A DNA stretch of 64,000 nt. Source: Blattamonas nauphoetae (lineage: Eukaryota; Preaxostyla; Oxymonadida). The DNA lies in contig JARBJD010000174.1 of assembly GCA_033064195.1 (NCBI GenBank), forward strand, positions 91,114 through 155,113, given 5' to 3'. The notes beneath the pieces are model-generated. The model made no database searches, had not been told where the DNA came from, and was given only the letters and a program-made list of their open reading frames with translations. How positions within the stretch are numbered: the first letter of the stretch is position 1; each line of letters opens with the position of its first letter. This document shows positions 1 to 12,500 of the stretch, piece after piece. Both the position numbers and the translations under genes were made by a program.

Positions 1-3000
1 TCCAATGTTTGCGCAATGTGAATCTTTAGAACTCGTCTGAGAGAGAGGATGAGGACGTTCCATCCACTGCACAGTCGTGGGCCAGCGAGAGAGATCAACT
101 GCGAAATGCATTCAATAGCCAACGATGCGACACTAACGTTTGTTGTCGTGCTGAGTGTCTCGAATGGACGGGCGAGGTTGGAATGTCTGTTGAAGAGTGA
201 TTCATACGTTTCAACATGATCTGTATCAAGTTGAGATGTGGTCGGCGATGTGGACGAATCTTTTGGAGTCTGGTCGAGTTGGGTGTTCTGGACGGTTTCA
301 GAGATTGGCTGCCCATTATTGGCGAATGGAGCGATCAGCTCGTCGTTGTTGCTGAATGGATGGATGAAGGTGCTCGGAATGAGGAGATCTGCTCGTTGGA
401 ACAGCCCAAGCACTGTCTGCCGAATGATGACAACAGCGAGGGTGCTCATGTGCTCGTTCGTACTCTTCAGAGCAACTGTTGTGAGGTGATTCATGACAAC
501 AGGGAAGATCTCGTCCCAAATCGCGAATGGTCTGCCAAGGTTGAATGACAAAACATCCTGCAGCTTCTGAAGTGCGTAGAGTGGCGACGGTGTGGTCGAG
601 AGAGGAAGAAGAGAGACCGACGAACCCGCATAGCGGTGGAGAACATTTGCATCAATCATGTCCTGCTGAGAGACACTCAACAGACCTTGAATAAAGTCAA
701 CAAGAGACTCCGGAAGAAGGCGATTCGATGCAGTGAAGAGTGACTCGACGTTGTTCTTGAACGAGAACTTGGAGACTTTGAAGAGGAAGACACTGTTCAT
801 CAGAGACTGCTTGTCCAATCGTTGTCCGTCTCGAATGAGAGTCTCCTGCTCATCGTCAACGACTGTTGCTTTGTTTTGTGTGTTGACCGCAAAAGACATT
901 TCCATGTCTCTCGTCGAAATACCTTCGGAGAGAGTGTGGAGACGATGGAGTTGTGACGAGAGGAGAAGAACTGGCGCCCAATCAGACCCGAACAGAGCCC
1001 CGTCTTTGTTGATTTGCGCCGACTGGAAGAGCGTCTTTATCGCATCTGTGTTTTTGGTTTTGAGGGCCTTCTGTGTTTGAAGTGTTGAGTTGATGATCTT
1101 CTTTTGACTCCTATTCTCAAGTGAGAGGTGAGGGAGCCCTGTTGAGTTAATCAAAGCTGAGATCAACGCTGCTCGTTCTGTCTTGAGTTGGAGTTTACAA
1201 GCCAAGTGAAGAAGCTTTTGTTGCGATGAGAGACACTGTTTGAGAGTTTCCGGTTCTTCCGAGTTCTCGAAAACACGAGTGAAGACAGCAATGAAAGGCC
1301 AGCATAATATTTCGACAGCATTGAGGAGATTTTGAGAAGTGATGAAATTGGTTGGTGGACTTGTTTCCACGCCAAGTGGCTTCTTCTCCTCTTCTTCAAG
1401 TTCCATCTTTTCAGTTGGAATAACACTGAGATCTGGGTCCGGGACGCACTCATCTTCCGTTGTTGTGGCGGCCTTCGTGTTTCCGTTGTCGGAGGATGGT
1501 TCACCATTCTGAGATGAAGGTGGGGTATCGGAACCAGTCTTCTCTTCTTCGTCAGACACTTGTTTGACTTCATCCGGTGTTGGCTCTGGTTGAACCTCCG
1601 TTTCCAGTGGAAGAGATTCTTGGTGTTTGTCTGATTGTTCCGGAGGTTGTGTTGTGGTCTCTGCGTCTGGAGAATCCTGGTTTACAGGTGATTCTTTATG
1701 TGCATCCTGTTCTTCAGTTTCCGTCTCGGGTTTGGATTCTGCTTCAGCCTCTATCGCTGCTTCCTCGTCTTTCTGAATCTCCTCCTGTTTCTCATCGTTA
1801 CTTTCTTTGCTCCGCTCTTTCTCGTTGTCAATCACTGGTGATTGTGCGACCTTGTCTCGTTTTGTTTTGTCCCTTTCCTGATCGAGAACGCGGTTTCTGA
1901 GCCTCTCAATCATTCTCTTCGCAATGAGAGCCCTCTCTTCCTGTGCCCGCTCCTCCATTTCCTTCCTGAACTGTTCCTTTGTCATCGTCTCCTTCTGATA
2001 ATCGAGTGCCTTTGAGATTCGCTCGTCGTCGTCACCAAACACCCGAATTTCGTTTTCAAGAACTCGCGTATAGCAAGCATCCAACCATTCTGGATTATCA
2101 AAACCACCTTCTTGTCCCTGAAGGATGAATGTGGACCGTGGATAAATTGTGAGCTCCGTTGGGCGTGGCTCCGGCTCCTTCTTTTTCTTTCCTTGAGCCG
2201 GACTTTTTCCATGAGCAAAGCTATGCAACATCACAACCTGATACGCAATAACACTGCAAACATCGGCGTCTGGGAAGATTCCAGGGTTTTGTTCTGTGTA
2301 TTCGTTCCCAAACAACTCCGTCATTCTGAAGATGACTTGAGATTCGCCCTGAATTCTGAATGTGGACAAAATCGCTCCAATAGCAATATCAAGTGGCAGT
2401 CCTTTGAAGTTGAAGAGAGCTAGATAAGCTTTTATGATTTCGGTGACGAAAGGAGTTGAGGATGAGAAGAATGCTCCCATGGCACTTGGAGAAAGGAGAG
2501 ATGTATGATTATACAGGAAACTGGCTAAATCAGCCGGATCTTCCTTGCAGAGCTTGTTGCGGTAAAGAAAATCGATTCCTTTTGACGGTTTCATGTTGAA
2601 GAGGAACGCTGCTTTGCTGATGAGTGCTTTGGCGTATTTGGATGAGACAACCGATGAAGGTGCTGGAGGGGTATCGGTGGTCAGAGTTGTTATTCCCCAC
2701 ATTTCAAGCACATTGACAAGGTCAACCATGGCTTGAAACGCGGCATCCACTGTCGGCTCAAGGTTGACGTTGGTCTCGGAATATGCAACATCCTTGTCTT
2801 GTGCAAAACGTGAAAGTCCCTCCAAAAGACGTTCAACATGATTTTCTTCTCCGATCTCACAGTCAAAGACACAAAACATGCTGCTGAGGATCCTTAGCGA
2901 ACGAGGAGGCTGGTTCGGAGTATTTTGTGGTTTTTTTGGATCATTTCGAAGACGAAAGAGAGGAGAAATGAATAGATCAATGATCGTTCGTTTTTCCGCG

Positions 3001-4284
3001 ATCATGACATCAGGTTGATTGAGAACATGAGTAAACACGGAAAGGAGGGACGAAAACTCGTCTTTCATGGATAATTTTCCGGAATCTGTAAATAATACTT
3101 TGTTTGGTGTTATTCCAATTAAAAGAATGGCATGTGTTGCGATGGAGACAGAGTATCGAAATGCCTGAAGGGTTCGGCATCCTGAATTACACAAGGCAGC
3201 TGGGAGAATGTTTTGCTTCAACGCAAGAGACAAAGGATAGAATGGTGTGTTGTATGATGTATGAAGGAGAGATGGGTGATGTGTGAGGATAAATAGAAGA
3301 GATGACAGAGAGAGTAGCCTGCAGAGGATAGTCGGCTGAGTTGATGTAACAGATCCTGCATAAGACACTGTAACAACATCATTAACAGAAATTTTGGATT
3401 GAGTGACACATATTTTTGTTCGATAAGGAGCAGGAACACTGAAATCTTCAACAGAAAATTGTGACAGATATTCAATGATATTGACGCATCTTTGCACAGC
3501 TTCTCGAGTTTCCGTTAAATTTCCATCATTGTGTTTTGTTTTAGCGACGACAAAGGCATGATTAACGATTCCATGGAGTTTCTTCAGAGCAGTCTCTTGG
3601 TCCTGGAGAGAATGAAGTCCAACATAAGCAAATTCGAAGAGTCGCACTAACATAAAAGATTCTGCTCCAGAATGAACATTCCATCCGGGCGATAGAAATG
3701 CGGTGTGGAGAAGCTGAGAAGAATGAACGAATCAACGAAAAAACTGTAGTTACGAGAACTGCACAATTTGATTTTGGAGTGAGAAGAGCTGACTCAGCAA
3801 TAGACAGTAGCCTGAGAAATGGGCTGTCTTTTCCTTGAAATTCAGTCGAACAATTCTCTGATTTAAAGAGATCCCATTCAATCCACAACTGAAAAATATG
3901 CAGGGAAACGAAAAGAAGAAAGCAAACAGTAAGAGTCTTCACTACAGTTTCTGCGATTGATGCTTTCTTAAGTTCAAGACATTGATCCAGGGAATCGAGG
4001 TATGTCGGGGTGCTTGAATGAACATGGATGAAGAATATCAGGAAATAGAGTTGAAAGAAGAGGAACAAAAATGGAATGAAATACAAAATGAATGATATCA
4101 AACCATTGGGGGAGCCTTTGTTGGGAGACATTGTCTGATAGTGTTTTGTGGAAAGATGATGTGATGATAACGCAGGAAACAGACCTTTGAGAGTTTGGAG
4201 TTTTTTCCTCTGATCTCGTGACTTCATTACAGGTAATGACGAGATGAGTTCATCGATGGAACTGAGGACCTGGACTTGCGTCAT
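1..4284 (-). CDS. Large Arf guanine-nucleotide exchange factor (Sec7 family, BIG/GBF1-like), 3' end outside window
   Basis: A Sec7 Arf-GEF activates Arf GTPases at Golgi/endosome membranes. Read on the minus strand, one frame stays open from about 3,713 down to base 1, so the C-terminus lies beyond the window. The Sec7 core lies at about 2,600-2,150: it starts FNMKPSKGIDFL, passes a FRIQGESQVI segment holding the expected catalytic glutamate, and runs to NPGIFPDADVCSVIAYQVVML. Upstream, around 3,690-3,560, LVRLFEFAYVGLHSLQDQE resembles the DCB region of BIG proteins. A charged, Glu/Lys/Pro-rich linker at about 1,980-1,380 is likely disordered. Introns at 3,714-3,744 (31 nt) and 3,889-3,927 (39 nt) are clear; a longer one lies near 4,010-4,130. 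The start is taken as the ATG at 4,284; an ATG about 60 nt downstream is possible. Sec7 identity is strong; BIG versus GBF1 is not settled. Confidence 0.85.
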
Positions 4285-4296
4285 CAGACAAATTCC
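4285..4296. promoter_or_regulatory. 12-bp divergent spacer between two start codons
   Basis: Only 12 bases separate the ATG of the Arf-GEF (minus, 4,284) from the first ATG of the F-box-like gene (plus, 4,297). Promoter elements for at least one gene must therefore overlap the other gene's 5' coding region. If the Arf-GEF starts at its next in-frame ATG the gap grows only to about 70 bp. No TATA-like or initiator motif can be assigned with confidence. Confidence 0.4.
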
Positions 4297-5593
4297 ATGA
4301 TGGGTATGGATCTGTCCAAAAACACTATGGATACTGTTAGTTCCACTCTTGGTGTCTTCTCACAGTTAAAAAAACCTGTTTTATTAGCTATTCTTGGTCA
4401 ATTGTCACCTAGAATTCTTGGCACCGTCTCTTCTTTGTTCTTTATCATTTTGGACAGCTCCTTCTTACATCAAAAGCGTTCAGGGATCTCGTTTTCTCTG
4501 AAGATGTTTGTGCCCTTCAGATTCAACGAATCAAAGATAAGGCTCGACGTGAGCGCGATAACCTTGGAGTCGGGATCAAATATGATATGTTTGATTCATA
4601 CGATGATAAGTTCTCTGGTGATGATTGTATCACATTGAAAAGAGATGGAGATGTTCTTGATTCTTTTATGGCTGGTGATATCGAAGATGCTAAGCCCAAA
4701 TCTCAGCAAGAACGCTGGAGAGTGGATGTATGAAACTTTCAAACATCATCTTTCAATAGCTTCAAGAACGAGGAAGGCGCTGTCCACATTGTCAGATGTG
4801 CAATGTTCATGCTGAGCGTGGTACAAAAGTAGTTTTGGAGGGAGGAAAAGCCAAATACTTTCATAGACACTGTTTCCAAGAATTCGTCAAGAAAACATTC
4901 GAGGAACGCCTATCGCCACCCATTATCGAGAAGCCATTTGTTCTTCTTGCTGGAGTTAGAGGATATGAATCAGTAAAACCACTTGAAACTTACTTTACCG
5001 TCACAAAACAGGAGTCAAAGGAAGAGGAAGATGAGGATGAACTAGAAGATTGGGAAAAGGAGTTGGAGGACGAAAAAGAAGCACAAAAGGAAAAAGAAAA
5101 TACAAAGGAAATGCAGGAGAACCTTCACCAATCAATGAACGACGCATTCAAAGAGTTCCCACAACTCCTTAAGGACCTCGATCTACAGTTGACAATTCCT
5201 CGACCAGATGGAACCACTGCCAAAATAGTTTATGTATTCTTCAGAAAACCCTTAATTTCAAAACGAACCATCGTGGAAGAACCGGAGGAGGAACCTTCAA
5301 TCCAAAACATCGTTGACAAGTCTCTTCGACAAATTGCACATGAACAAATCCTGAATTTGGTTGCACCTCTATGTTCTGTTTCATCACTGCGGGGTGATAA
5401 GAGGTATGAGGTGAAGAAAGATCAGGATAAGAATGTCAAAGAAATCATTACCAAATTTGAAGATGCATGGAATGAGGCAGTCATGCCACGGGTGAGATCA
5501 CTTCCATCATACGCGGAACTCCCAAGACTAGTAACTTCGCAGTCTTTTGTGACTCCATTCAAGAATATCGGTCAACCAATTTTCTCGAAATGA
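4297..5593 (+). CDS. F-box-like protein with a CxxC zinc-binding segment, four exons
   Basis: Four exons are joined by introns 4,336-4,365 (30 nt), 4,426-4,457 (32 nt) and 4,728-4,759 (32 nt). The last two must be removed to keep frame. The spliced N-terminus reads KKPVLLAILGQLSPRILGT, followed by LLLTSKAFRDLVF, which looks like an F-box helix pair. After intron three comes RRCPHCQMCNVHAERG and then FHRHCFQEF, a Cys/His pattern compatible with one zinc site. An acidic coiled segment (KEEEDEDELEDWEKELEDE) follows at about 5,015-5,110, and the C-terminal 150 residues are unrecognised. If it is an F-box protein it would be a substrate receptor of an SCF ubiquitin ligase; that is inference from a short motif. 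The start is the first ATG after the divergent neighbour. It ends with TGA. Confidence 0.6.
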
Positions 5594-5706
5594 AAAACCT
5601 TCTTTTTGCACTTCACATTGAATTTCTTTGAATTTCACTCAACCAAGAACGTTTAGTGTCCTGTTTTAGGCCATTTCTGCAAAAGTGCCGGGCAAATACA
5701 CATTTA

Positions 5707-6081
5707 TCAGTCTGTATTGGAGGAGAGTTGTTCGTTCGCCAATGCTTGGATCATTTCGGCAAATTTGGCATTTCTCCTTTCGATAAACATCGGACTTATG
5801 TTGAGTAACAAGGTATCGAAAGATTCATAGATTTTATCCTTTGATGGCCCAGATAGAATCTACACAACAAGGAGGATGATGTCAAACGACCATTCAAAGA
5901 GTAACTGAGAAAGACACCAAACTTTATATCCTTCAGGAGATAGAAATATGTCGCATGATTCGTTTTCGAGGGTGATAAGCGAAAAAGTTGCGGTATATCC
6001 TTCCTTTTCTTTGACGGAAAATGATGTGATGTAGTTCTTGTAATTGTGTGTGATCTCATTCAGTTCTTCATCAATGAACAT
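5707..6081 (-). CDS. GSKIP-domain small protein
   Basis: The two-exon product is about 103 aa. Exon 1 (6,081-5,923) encodes MFIDEELNEITHNYKNYI... and ends in a segment reading ESCDIFLSPEGYK. Removing a 63-nt intron (5,860-5,922) continues in frame with ILSGPSKDKIYESFDTLLL and NISPMFIERRNAKFAEMI. The order (acidic start, beta segment with GYK, then YESFDTLLLNISP and a C-terminal helix) matches the GSKIP/DUF727 fold. In animals GSKIP binds GSK3 and anchors PKA, and the domain also occurs in CLUH-type proteins. Length is normal for stand-alone GSKIP. It ends about 110 bp beyond the convergent F-box-like gene. Partner binding here is untested. Confidence 0.65.
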
Positions 6082-6219
6082 TTTGGGAAGAGTATATGAT
6101 TGTGACTTTGTTTCAATGAGGTTTGATGAAAACCGACACGACTGTTACGATCGAACCCTTGGAATTTGAGCAAATTTCTATAAGAGGGGGAAATTCTTCC
6201 TATTGTCGAGTGAAATGAT

Positions 6220-9200
6220 TTAAATAAGATGATAAACATTCTGTAAGTTATGTTTGGCTGTGTCATTCAATGATTGAAGATTTCCCATCCAATTCTGACC
6301 AAATCCTTGCTTGAGTGTAGTTAATGCTGTCCCAAGAAGTTGTTTCATATCATCGTTCAACCTATACGTCTGATTCGTTGCCAATGTACATGAATCAGGA
6401 TCTGACACAAATGACGCCAGCGCTTCGATAAGAAGCGATGGGAATGTGATCAACGCATTTAGACAGTCGCCTCCTGCCTGAACAAGACTGACGAGGCCCT
6501 TCATCTCGTTGAGGGTTGTGGTATATTCTGTCGCTGACATAATCAGACACGTGAGGAAATGAGGGATCACTTGGTTTTCGGCAAGTGTTTGGCACACTTG
6601 AACTGGAAAATGAACACACAAACGAGCGAGGCAGTTTGCTGTGGCTGAAGCAACCAGAGTTCCATTCATGCGAGTTTCTTTGTGTCGTGGGTTGTAAAGA
6701 ATTGGAGCGTTTAGAACATTGGGAGCAGCAAGGAAGAGAAGAGGAGTGATTGGTTGCAAGAAGCTAGCCAGAACACCTTCCATCTGATTTCCCAAAGCAT
6801 CAATGGTTTCAGCAATGGCCCTCAGTGCATTTATAGAAAGCCTGAACTCCATGTCAGCGTGGTTCGAGTCCGAATTTGCGAACGAGATGGTGATCGTGTT
6901 TGTGGTTGGGTCAGCTCGCTTCAGATGCTGAGGGACGGAGTATTGAATCAGCAATGGGAAAGACACAGAAAGAAGTGTCTGGTTTTCCGGGAGATGTGGA
7001 CCCGTAAAGAGTTGGATGTTGGTTCTGATGAGTTCCGACAGAAATTCAAAGCACCCCAACAGGATGTACTGCGAAGGACTGCTCAGAATCGAAAGGGTGA
7101 ACGGTAAAAAGTTGGTTTGCTGGAAGATCTCGTTCTGCAAAGCTGAGTTTGTGTATTTGATGATTGTGGCGAGTGTTTCAAGTGCCTCGGAGACAGCGCG
7201 GTTCTCGTGGTGTCCAATGTCGTCATCGAGATCAGTTGTGTCGGGTGTTCCGTATTGTTGGAGTTCTGCTTGCGATTGTTGGATTTCTGCTCTGACCCGT
7301 TGATCTTCCCCAGCGACGATGACCACACATTTTGAAACGATCGGAAGGATATACGGTTTGAACGAGTCTTGTTGGAGTTCTGCGGCAACTGACTGGACAG
7401 ACCGAAGAAGAGAAGGAAGCAGGACCTCATCCTGAATGGGCGTGACATCCAGCATGTTCAAAACCGGGCGCATGGCCTTCTCCAGAATGGCTGTCTCGTT
7501 GAAAAGCCCTCCCGAAGCTGTGACGAGAGCGGTGAGCAAGTCGAGCAAGTACCGTTTCTGCGACGGATCGTACTTCTCCAACATGATCAGAATCTGGTCC
7601 AGGAATTCCTTTGCATAGGCAATGATTCGACTCCTCGCCTCTTCCACCAGACTCGTCAGAGCTTCACATGCTCGCTTCCTCACCAGACGCATTGGATCAC
7701 CAAGGCAGGTCGTGAGTGCATACAGTGTCTGCTCCAATATTGTGTAATCGGGCGCTCGAGGGAGGTTGATCTCGCTTTGCTCAACATATCCACGCTTGAT
7801 GTCCCGCTGGTCGAGTGGCCCACAGATCCAGACGTAGTATCGAGACAAAACCCAGCACGAGATCTGCCGAATGAGATACTGCTGGTCCGTGCAGAAGTTT
7901 ACAACCCAGGGGAGAATGTAGGGAAGGTTTGGGTGGAGAGCAGCCTGGCAGGACGTCGAGAGAAGACCCAATGCAAATATCCCACTTTCTCTGTTTTGCC
8001 ATGAGTTTTCGTCCGTGGCTGCAAAGAGTTGAGACAGTAATGGAACCAGAGATGCAGTGACTTCGTTCGGAAATTGGGCTGAGAGAGAATGAAGGGAACG
8101 GGAGGCTGCTTTTCGGTTTGTGTCTTGTCCTTCTTCTTGTTCATTAAGGAAGTCGTCCTCGTCCTCATCATCATCATCATCTAGATCCGTATCTGGTTTA
8201 TCTTGTCCTAAAAATTCGTGTTTAAGATTGAATTATGTGAAGTTTATGAGATCGCAGACCATCGTCCATTTCTTCTCGATATCTTTCCAGATCAGCATCA
8301 GAATAGAGTAATTTGCTTAGAAGGGCTTGTGAAATTCTGATGAGTTCCTTTTCAATAAATAGAAAAACCAGACGCTTCAATTCGAGGCAAAAAAGCTTGT
8401 TGAGACACTTGACGATTTTCAGAAACAATTCCCCAAAAATCTATGGATCGCAATACTAAATCTTCATCATTGCTGTTCATTGTCCCCAAAACATGTTGCA
8501 CCATATCAGATGCAAATGGAATGATAGGATGGTTGTCAACTTGGAGCGATGAGATATCTGTCAGACATTTGAGTGATTCCCGTTGAAGTAACACTGATTG
8601 ATGATTGATACATTGAAAAATATTCTGGTAAAGGTGCTCTGAATTAATCACACACCTTTAGGTAGAGTTGGAGAGATTCTGTGAAGAGGAACGGTTGTTC
8701 CGCGAAAAAGATTTGGAGTGTTTTCAGTGCCGAAACACACGGATCCACCCTCTGAGGATTAATGAGTTCGATGATTCTTGAGACGAGATGTGTCAGTTGT
8801 CTAGGAGAGTTTTGGTTCAGAGAACGAAAAGTCACACTGTGAGAGTTGAGGAGCCGAAAAATGTTGTTGGCTGTCTTCAACAATGGTGAGTAGACATTTG
8901 CATGATCCAATGGCCTCAGTTTCGTCTGATGACTTACAATTATTGATGAGTTGGTCGAGAAACGAAAATGAGTTCTCAAAACCAACTGAGACAATAAATG
9001 CAGCTATACATGCTGAAACAGAGTTTCGGATTTCCTTACGTTGATCCTTCAACCCAGGAAGGATGGAATAAAAGATTGATTGCTTGTCTTCGAAACTCCA
9101 TTGGCTCTCTCTCTTAAAGAGATTCCGAAGTTGTGTTCCTGCAAATTGGCGAGAGGACATGTCAGGAACTTGAGGAGAGGTCAATATGAAAGCATAATAA

Positions 9201-9459
9201 TGTGGGAGGTCCGGATGTTCTTGTTGGAGCTGGGCTAATGTCTGCACAATGATGACGGGAGGAAGATTACAGATAGTTGAAGAAAGATGCAAAAGAAACC
9301 CTTTGAAAGTTCTGCCCTGAGGAAATTAAAGATTGATGAGATTTTAGTATATTTGCGATTTTGTGTGTGATAGCTTCATTGGGTTGCCACTACATAAAGA
9401 ACAAATGAAAAGAGGGGTAAAGTTGAAGAAATGTTGTATAGAAAATCTGATACAGCCAT
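6220..9459 (-). CDS. Transportin-like importin beta (karyopherin beta-2), multi-exon
   Basis: This is a HEAT-repeat nuclear import receptor that carries PY-NLS cargo through nuclear pores under RanGTP control. The assembled N-terminus reads MAWQPNEAITHKIANILKS then FQRTLAQLQQEHPD, collinear with animal transportin-1 (WKPDEQGL...IQRTVQQKLEQLNQYPD). An acidic stretch at about 8,200-8,150 sits where transportin has its long acidic H8 loop. Downstream SGIFALGLLS, QISCWVLSRYYVW and the C-terminal GQNWMG also align in order. Introns resolved are 9,390-9,453 (64 nt), 9,242-9,299 (58 nt) and a ~37-nt one near 8,805-8,840; more fall near 8,640, 8,420 and 8,250. Exon 1 is only six coding bases (ATGGCT, 9,454-9,459). 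It ends with TAA. Confidence 0.88.
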
Positions 9460-9577
9460 GTGAAGATTAGGAATTGATCAACCCCACATGACTTTCCCGA
9501 TCATGACATGAAGGATAAAAACATGATTCTGCAAAGACATATCAACGATGAACGTAATAGGAACCCCGGGAAGAAAA
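9460..9577. other. Intergenic spacer
   Basis: A spacer of about 118 bp separates the transportin start from the stop of the kinase gene; both are on the minus strand. It must hold the transportin promoter and the kinase 3' signal, but no motif stands out. Confidence 0.5.
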
Positions 9578-12500
9578 TCATGGACGCTTCAGCTGAGTGT
9601 AAGGGAGTATGGGTTGATGTTTTATGGGAAACTTTGGCGGGCTTAACGGAGGAAAGTCACCGACTTGTGTGTTCGCTCGGACACGCCGTGACTTTCCACG
9701 CGTCTTTAAATGAACAGGAGAGGTAGGTTTATTTGATGACAATGAAGATGACGTCCGAATCGAATGCTGAAAGATGTCCGTCCCATCCAAAGACTTCCTG
9801 TGTTGGAGTTTCCTCGATTGAAACTTCCCAAACAGGGTCGGCTGCCGAGACTGTGAGCTCTGTCGAACTGTCGTTTGATAGCACGGTGAACTGAGTGAGG
9901 AGGAGAGTTGTGAGGCTGGTGTCGTGCTTTCAAAGTATTCGTCCATGATGCTCTCACTGTCCGACTTCGGAAAAACAATCTCAATCTGTCCGTCCTTGTG
10001 CTCTCCGAGGAGAGGCAGTGGGAATCGATTCCCTGTTCCGCCTTGTTTGTGTGTCGTGTACGGGACGTGTGTCGATTGTGTGAATTGGGACCGTTTTCGT
10101 TTGGCAGTCTTTTGTTTGTCAGACGAGATGGGTGGTGTGATGGTGTTGAGGACTGAAGGGCGAGTGAATGGGCTGAGAGTGGAATAATGGGTTAGTGGTT
10201 CCGAGGGCGGTGTTTTGGTTGTCATTTCTGACTTCACTTTTGACTTGGCGATGACATTCAGACTTGCAGATAGGGTTCGATTCGGTTTTGAAACAAAAGT
10301 TGGGTAAAGTGGCGTGCGAAGCTTGCCACCATACGACGAAGAAGAATCAAAAGAAGCGCGTAAATGATTGTTAGGAACAGAATACGACTGGGAGGTATGA
10401 TCTGAAATACTTGGAAGTGATGTGGGGGATGCTGAGCGAAGTTTGGGTAAAAGCTGGTCCGATGAGATGGTGCGGATAGGTTGTGAGGGCCTGTGTGGTG
10501 GTGAGTTTGAACTGACCGCGCCTGGCACGGACGAGGACAGCGGAAGGTACTGTCTTTGCTTTTCATATGAGATGGGGATCGAGTGGGGCTGTTTTCGGCT
10601 GATCAGGTGTTGTTGTTTTTGTTGCATTTTCTCGAAATTTTGAGAGATTCTCTGTTGATGGAGTCTGACCGACTGGATCACCATTGATGGGGGAGAAGAT
10701 GAGTGTTTGGGGGTTCCCTCAGGACTGAGAAGTTGTGTGGGTTGATTTGAGAGTGATGGAGACGACACATCTGTCAGATGTTCCTGAACAGGCGGATCTA
10801 TTCCTGGCGAAATTTCATTCGTGCTTAACAAATCTGTTAGTGTCTCGTCAACCTTTCTCTCCATCTCCTCTTTCACCCTCTCATTCTCCTGCACAGTCTT
10901 CCCAATGCTGGCTGGATCGACCACATCTTCTTCCACTTCTGTCAAATCAAGATATTCGTCTGCATCAAAAACACGAGGCTGGTCCACATACGTCATCATC
11001 ACCGGATTCTCCGCCAAGCTTGCCTTGTCGTCGGTCGTTATTGTATCGATTGTCGCGGTTGATTGAGAGTGGGCCAGAGGAAATTGGGTGAGTGATTGTG
11101 CTCTGTCAAGATGATCGCTTGAGGCCGCACTCGATTGAGGACGGACGCTACTTGCGTCGTCTTTCGCTCGAGTCGGTCCAAACGATCCCTCCGAAACGGA
11201 ATGAACAATCTGTTTGGGCTGTTCGTCGTCTGTGGCTTCAACTTCAGGTGCCCCAGCTGACCTCTTTCTGGATGCAATGTTGGCACGGGCTCGGAGCGCC
11301 CTTCGTCTGACCATCATTTGAAGGGAGACAAGTGTTGTCCATTTGATGAGAGGGGTGATAGCCTTCTCAATATCCGCTTCTGTCACAACAATCATGTCTG
11401 CAACAAGATCAATCGGATCTTCGCCATAGTTCGTGAGCCAGGAGTCGACCTAAGCAAGAATAACGGGTCACACAATACAAATGAAATAATCGATGATCAA
11501 ATGACAAAAAAGTGGATATAGGGAATATAGACACATAAAACACACAATAAGTTCATCCATCATGATTCTGTCAACCGGGTCTTTCTCCATCAGTTTCTCA
11601 ATCAAGCCGAGGCAGTCAGGGTTGATTGCCTTCGTTCGTTCTTCGAACCGATCGAAAGGAATCGGATCCTCCACGATTCTCTGAGACACGAAGAGATGGA
11701 GATGAGAAAAGAAATGAAATTACATACTCGGTACGTTAAGGGAACGGTCTCTTCCAGATATGGAGGTTGTCCAAACATGAAATAGAAGAGAAGAACCCCC
11801 AATGACCAAATATCTGCTGCAAATGGATTATATCCTCCAGGTTGGGCGGGAACTGAGAATATAGTGACAGAAACTGAAAAGTACAAACTGCAACACGCTT
11901 CTGGAGGGATGAATGCTGGAGTTCCACGGATTCCATTGATTTTGGTGTCCATTGTTTCATAGTACATGCTGACGCCAAAATCACTATTAAAAAAGTATGA
12001 AACAAAAGAGGGAAAGGAATGGTGGAAGTATGATTGGATTATGAATGAAGGGAGCACACCTGATCTTACAACTCCCATCTTGCATGATCAAAATATTGTC
12101 TGGCTTAATATCGTGGTGCACAATGTGCTGCATATGAACTGAATGCATGATGAGGTATTGATAATACATGAGATTGTGGAAAAAGTATGATAAAAGCGAT
12201 TTCGGCAGACGATAGGCAATCCCTGTCACAATTTGTTTAAATCTGACTCGTGCGGTGTCATTGTCAAGTGGAGGATCACCGTCTTTGAAAACAGCTCCAC
12301 CGTCAATGAATTCCATCACTAAAATAGAGAGAGTGAGAATGTTTATGGAAGATTGGATGTCAAACCCATATAAAGCTTATTTCTCCCTGGGTTATCAATC
12401 ACTTCATAAAGACGAACAAGGTTAGGATGAACTATCTTTTTCATAATGGCAATTTCACGGGCAGTTCCTAAGTGTTGAAAGAAGAACGGAAGATTGAAAT

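Noticed and set aside
1163-1573. Basic minus-strand protein overlapping the Arf-GEF linker
   Set aside because: It is out of frame with the continuous Arf-GEF coding frame and has no family text.
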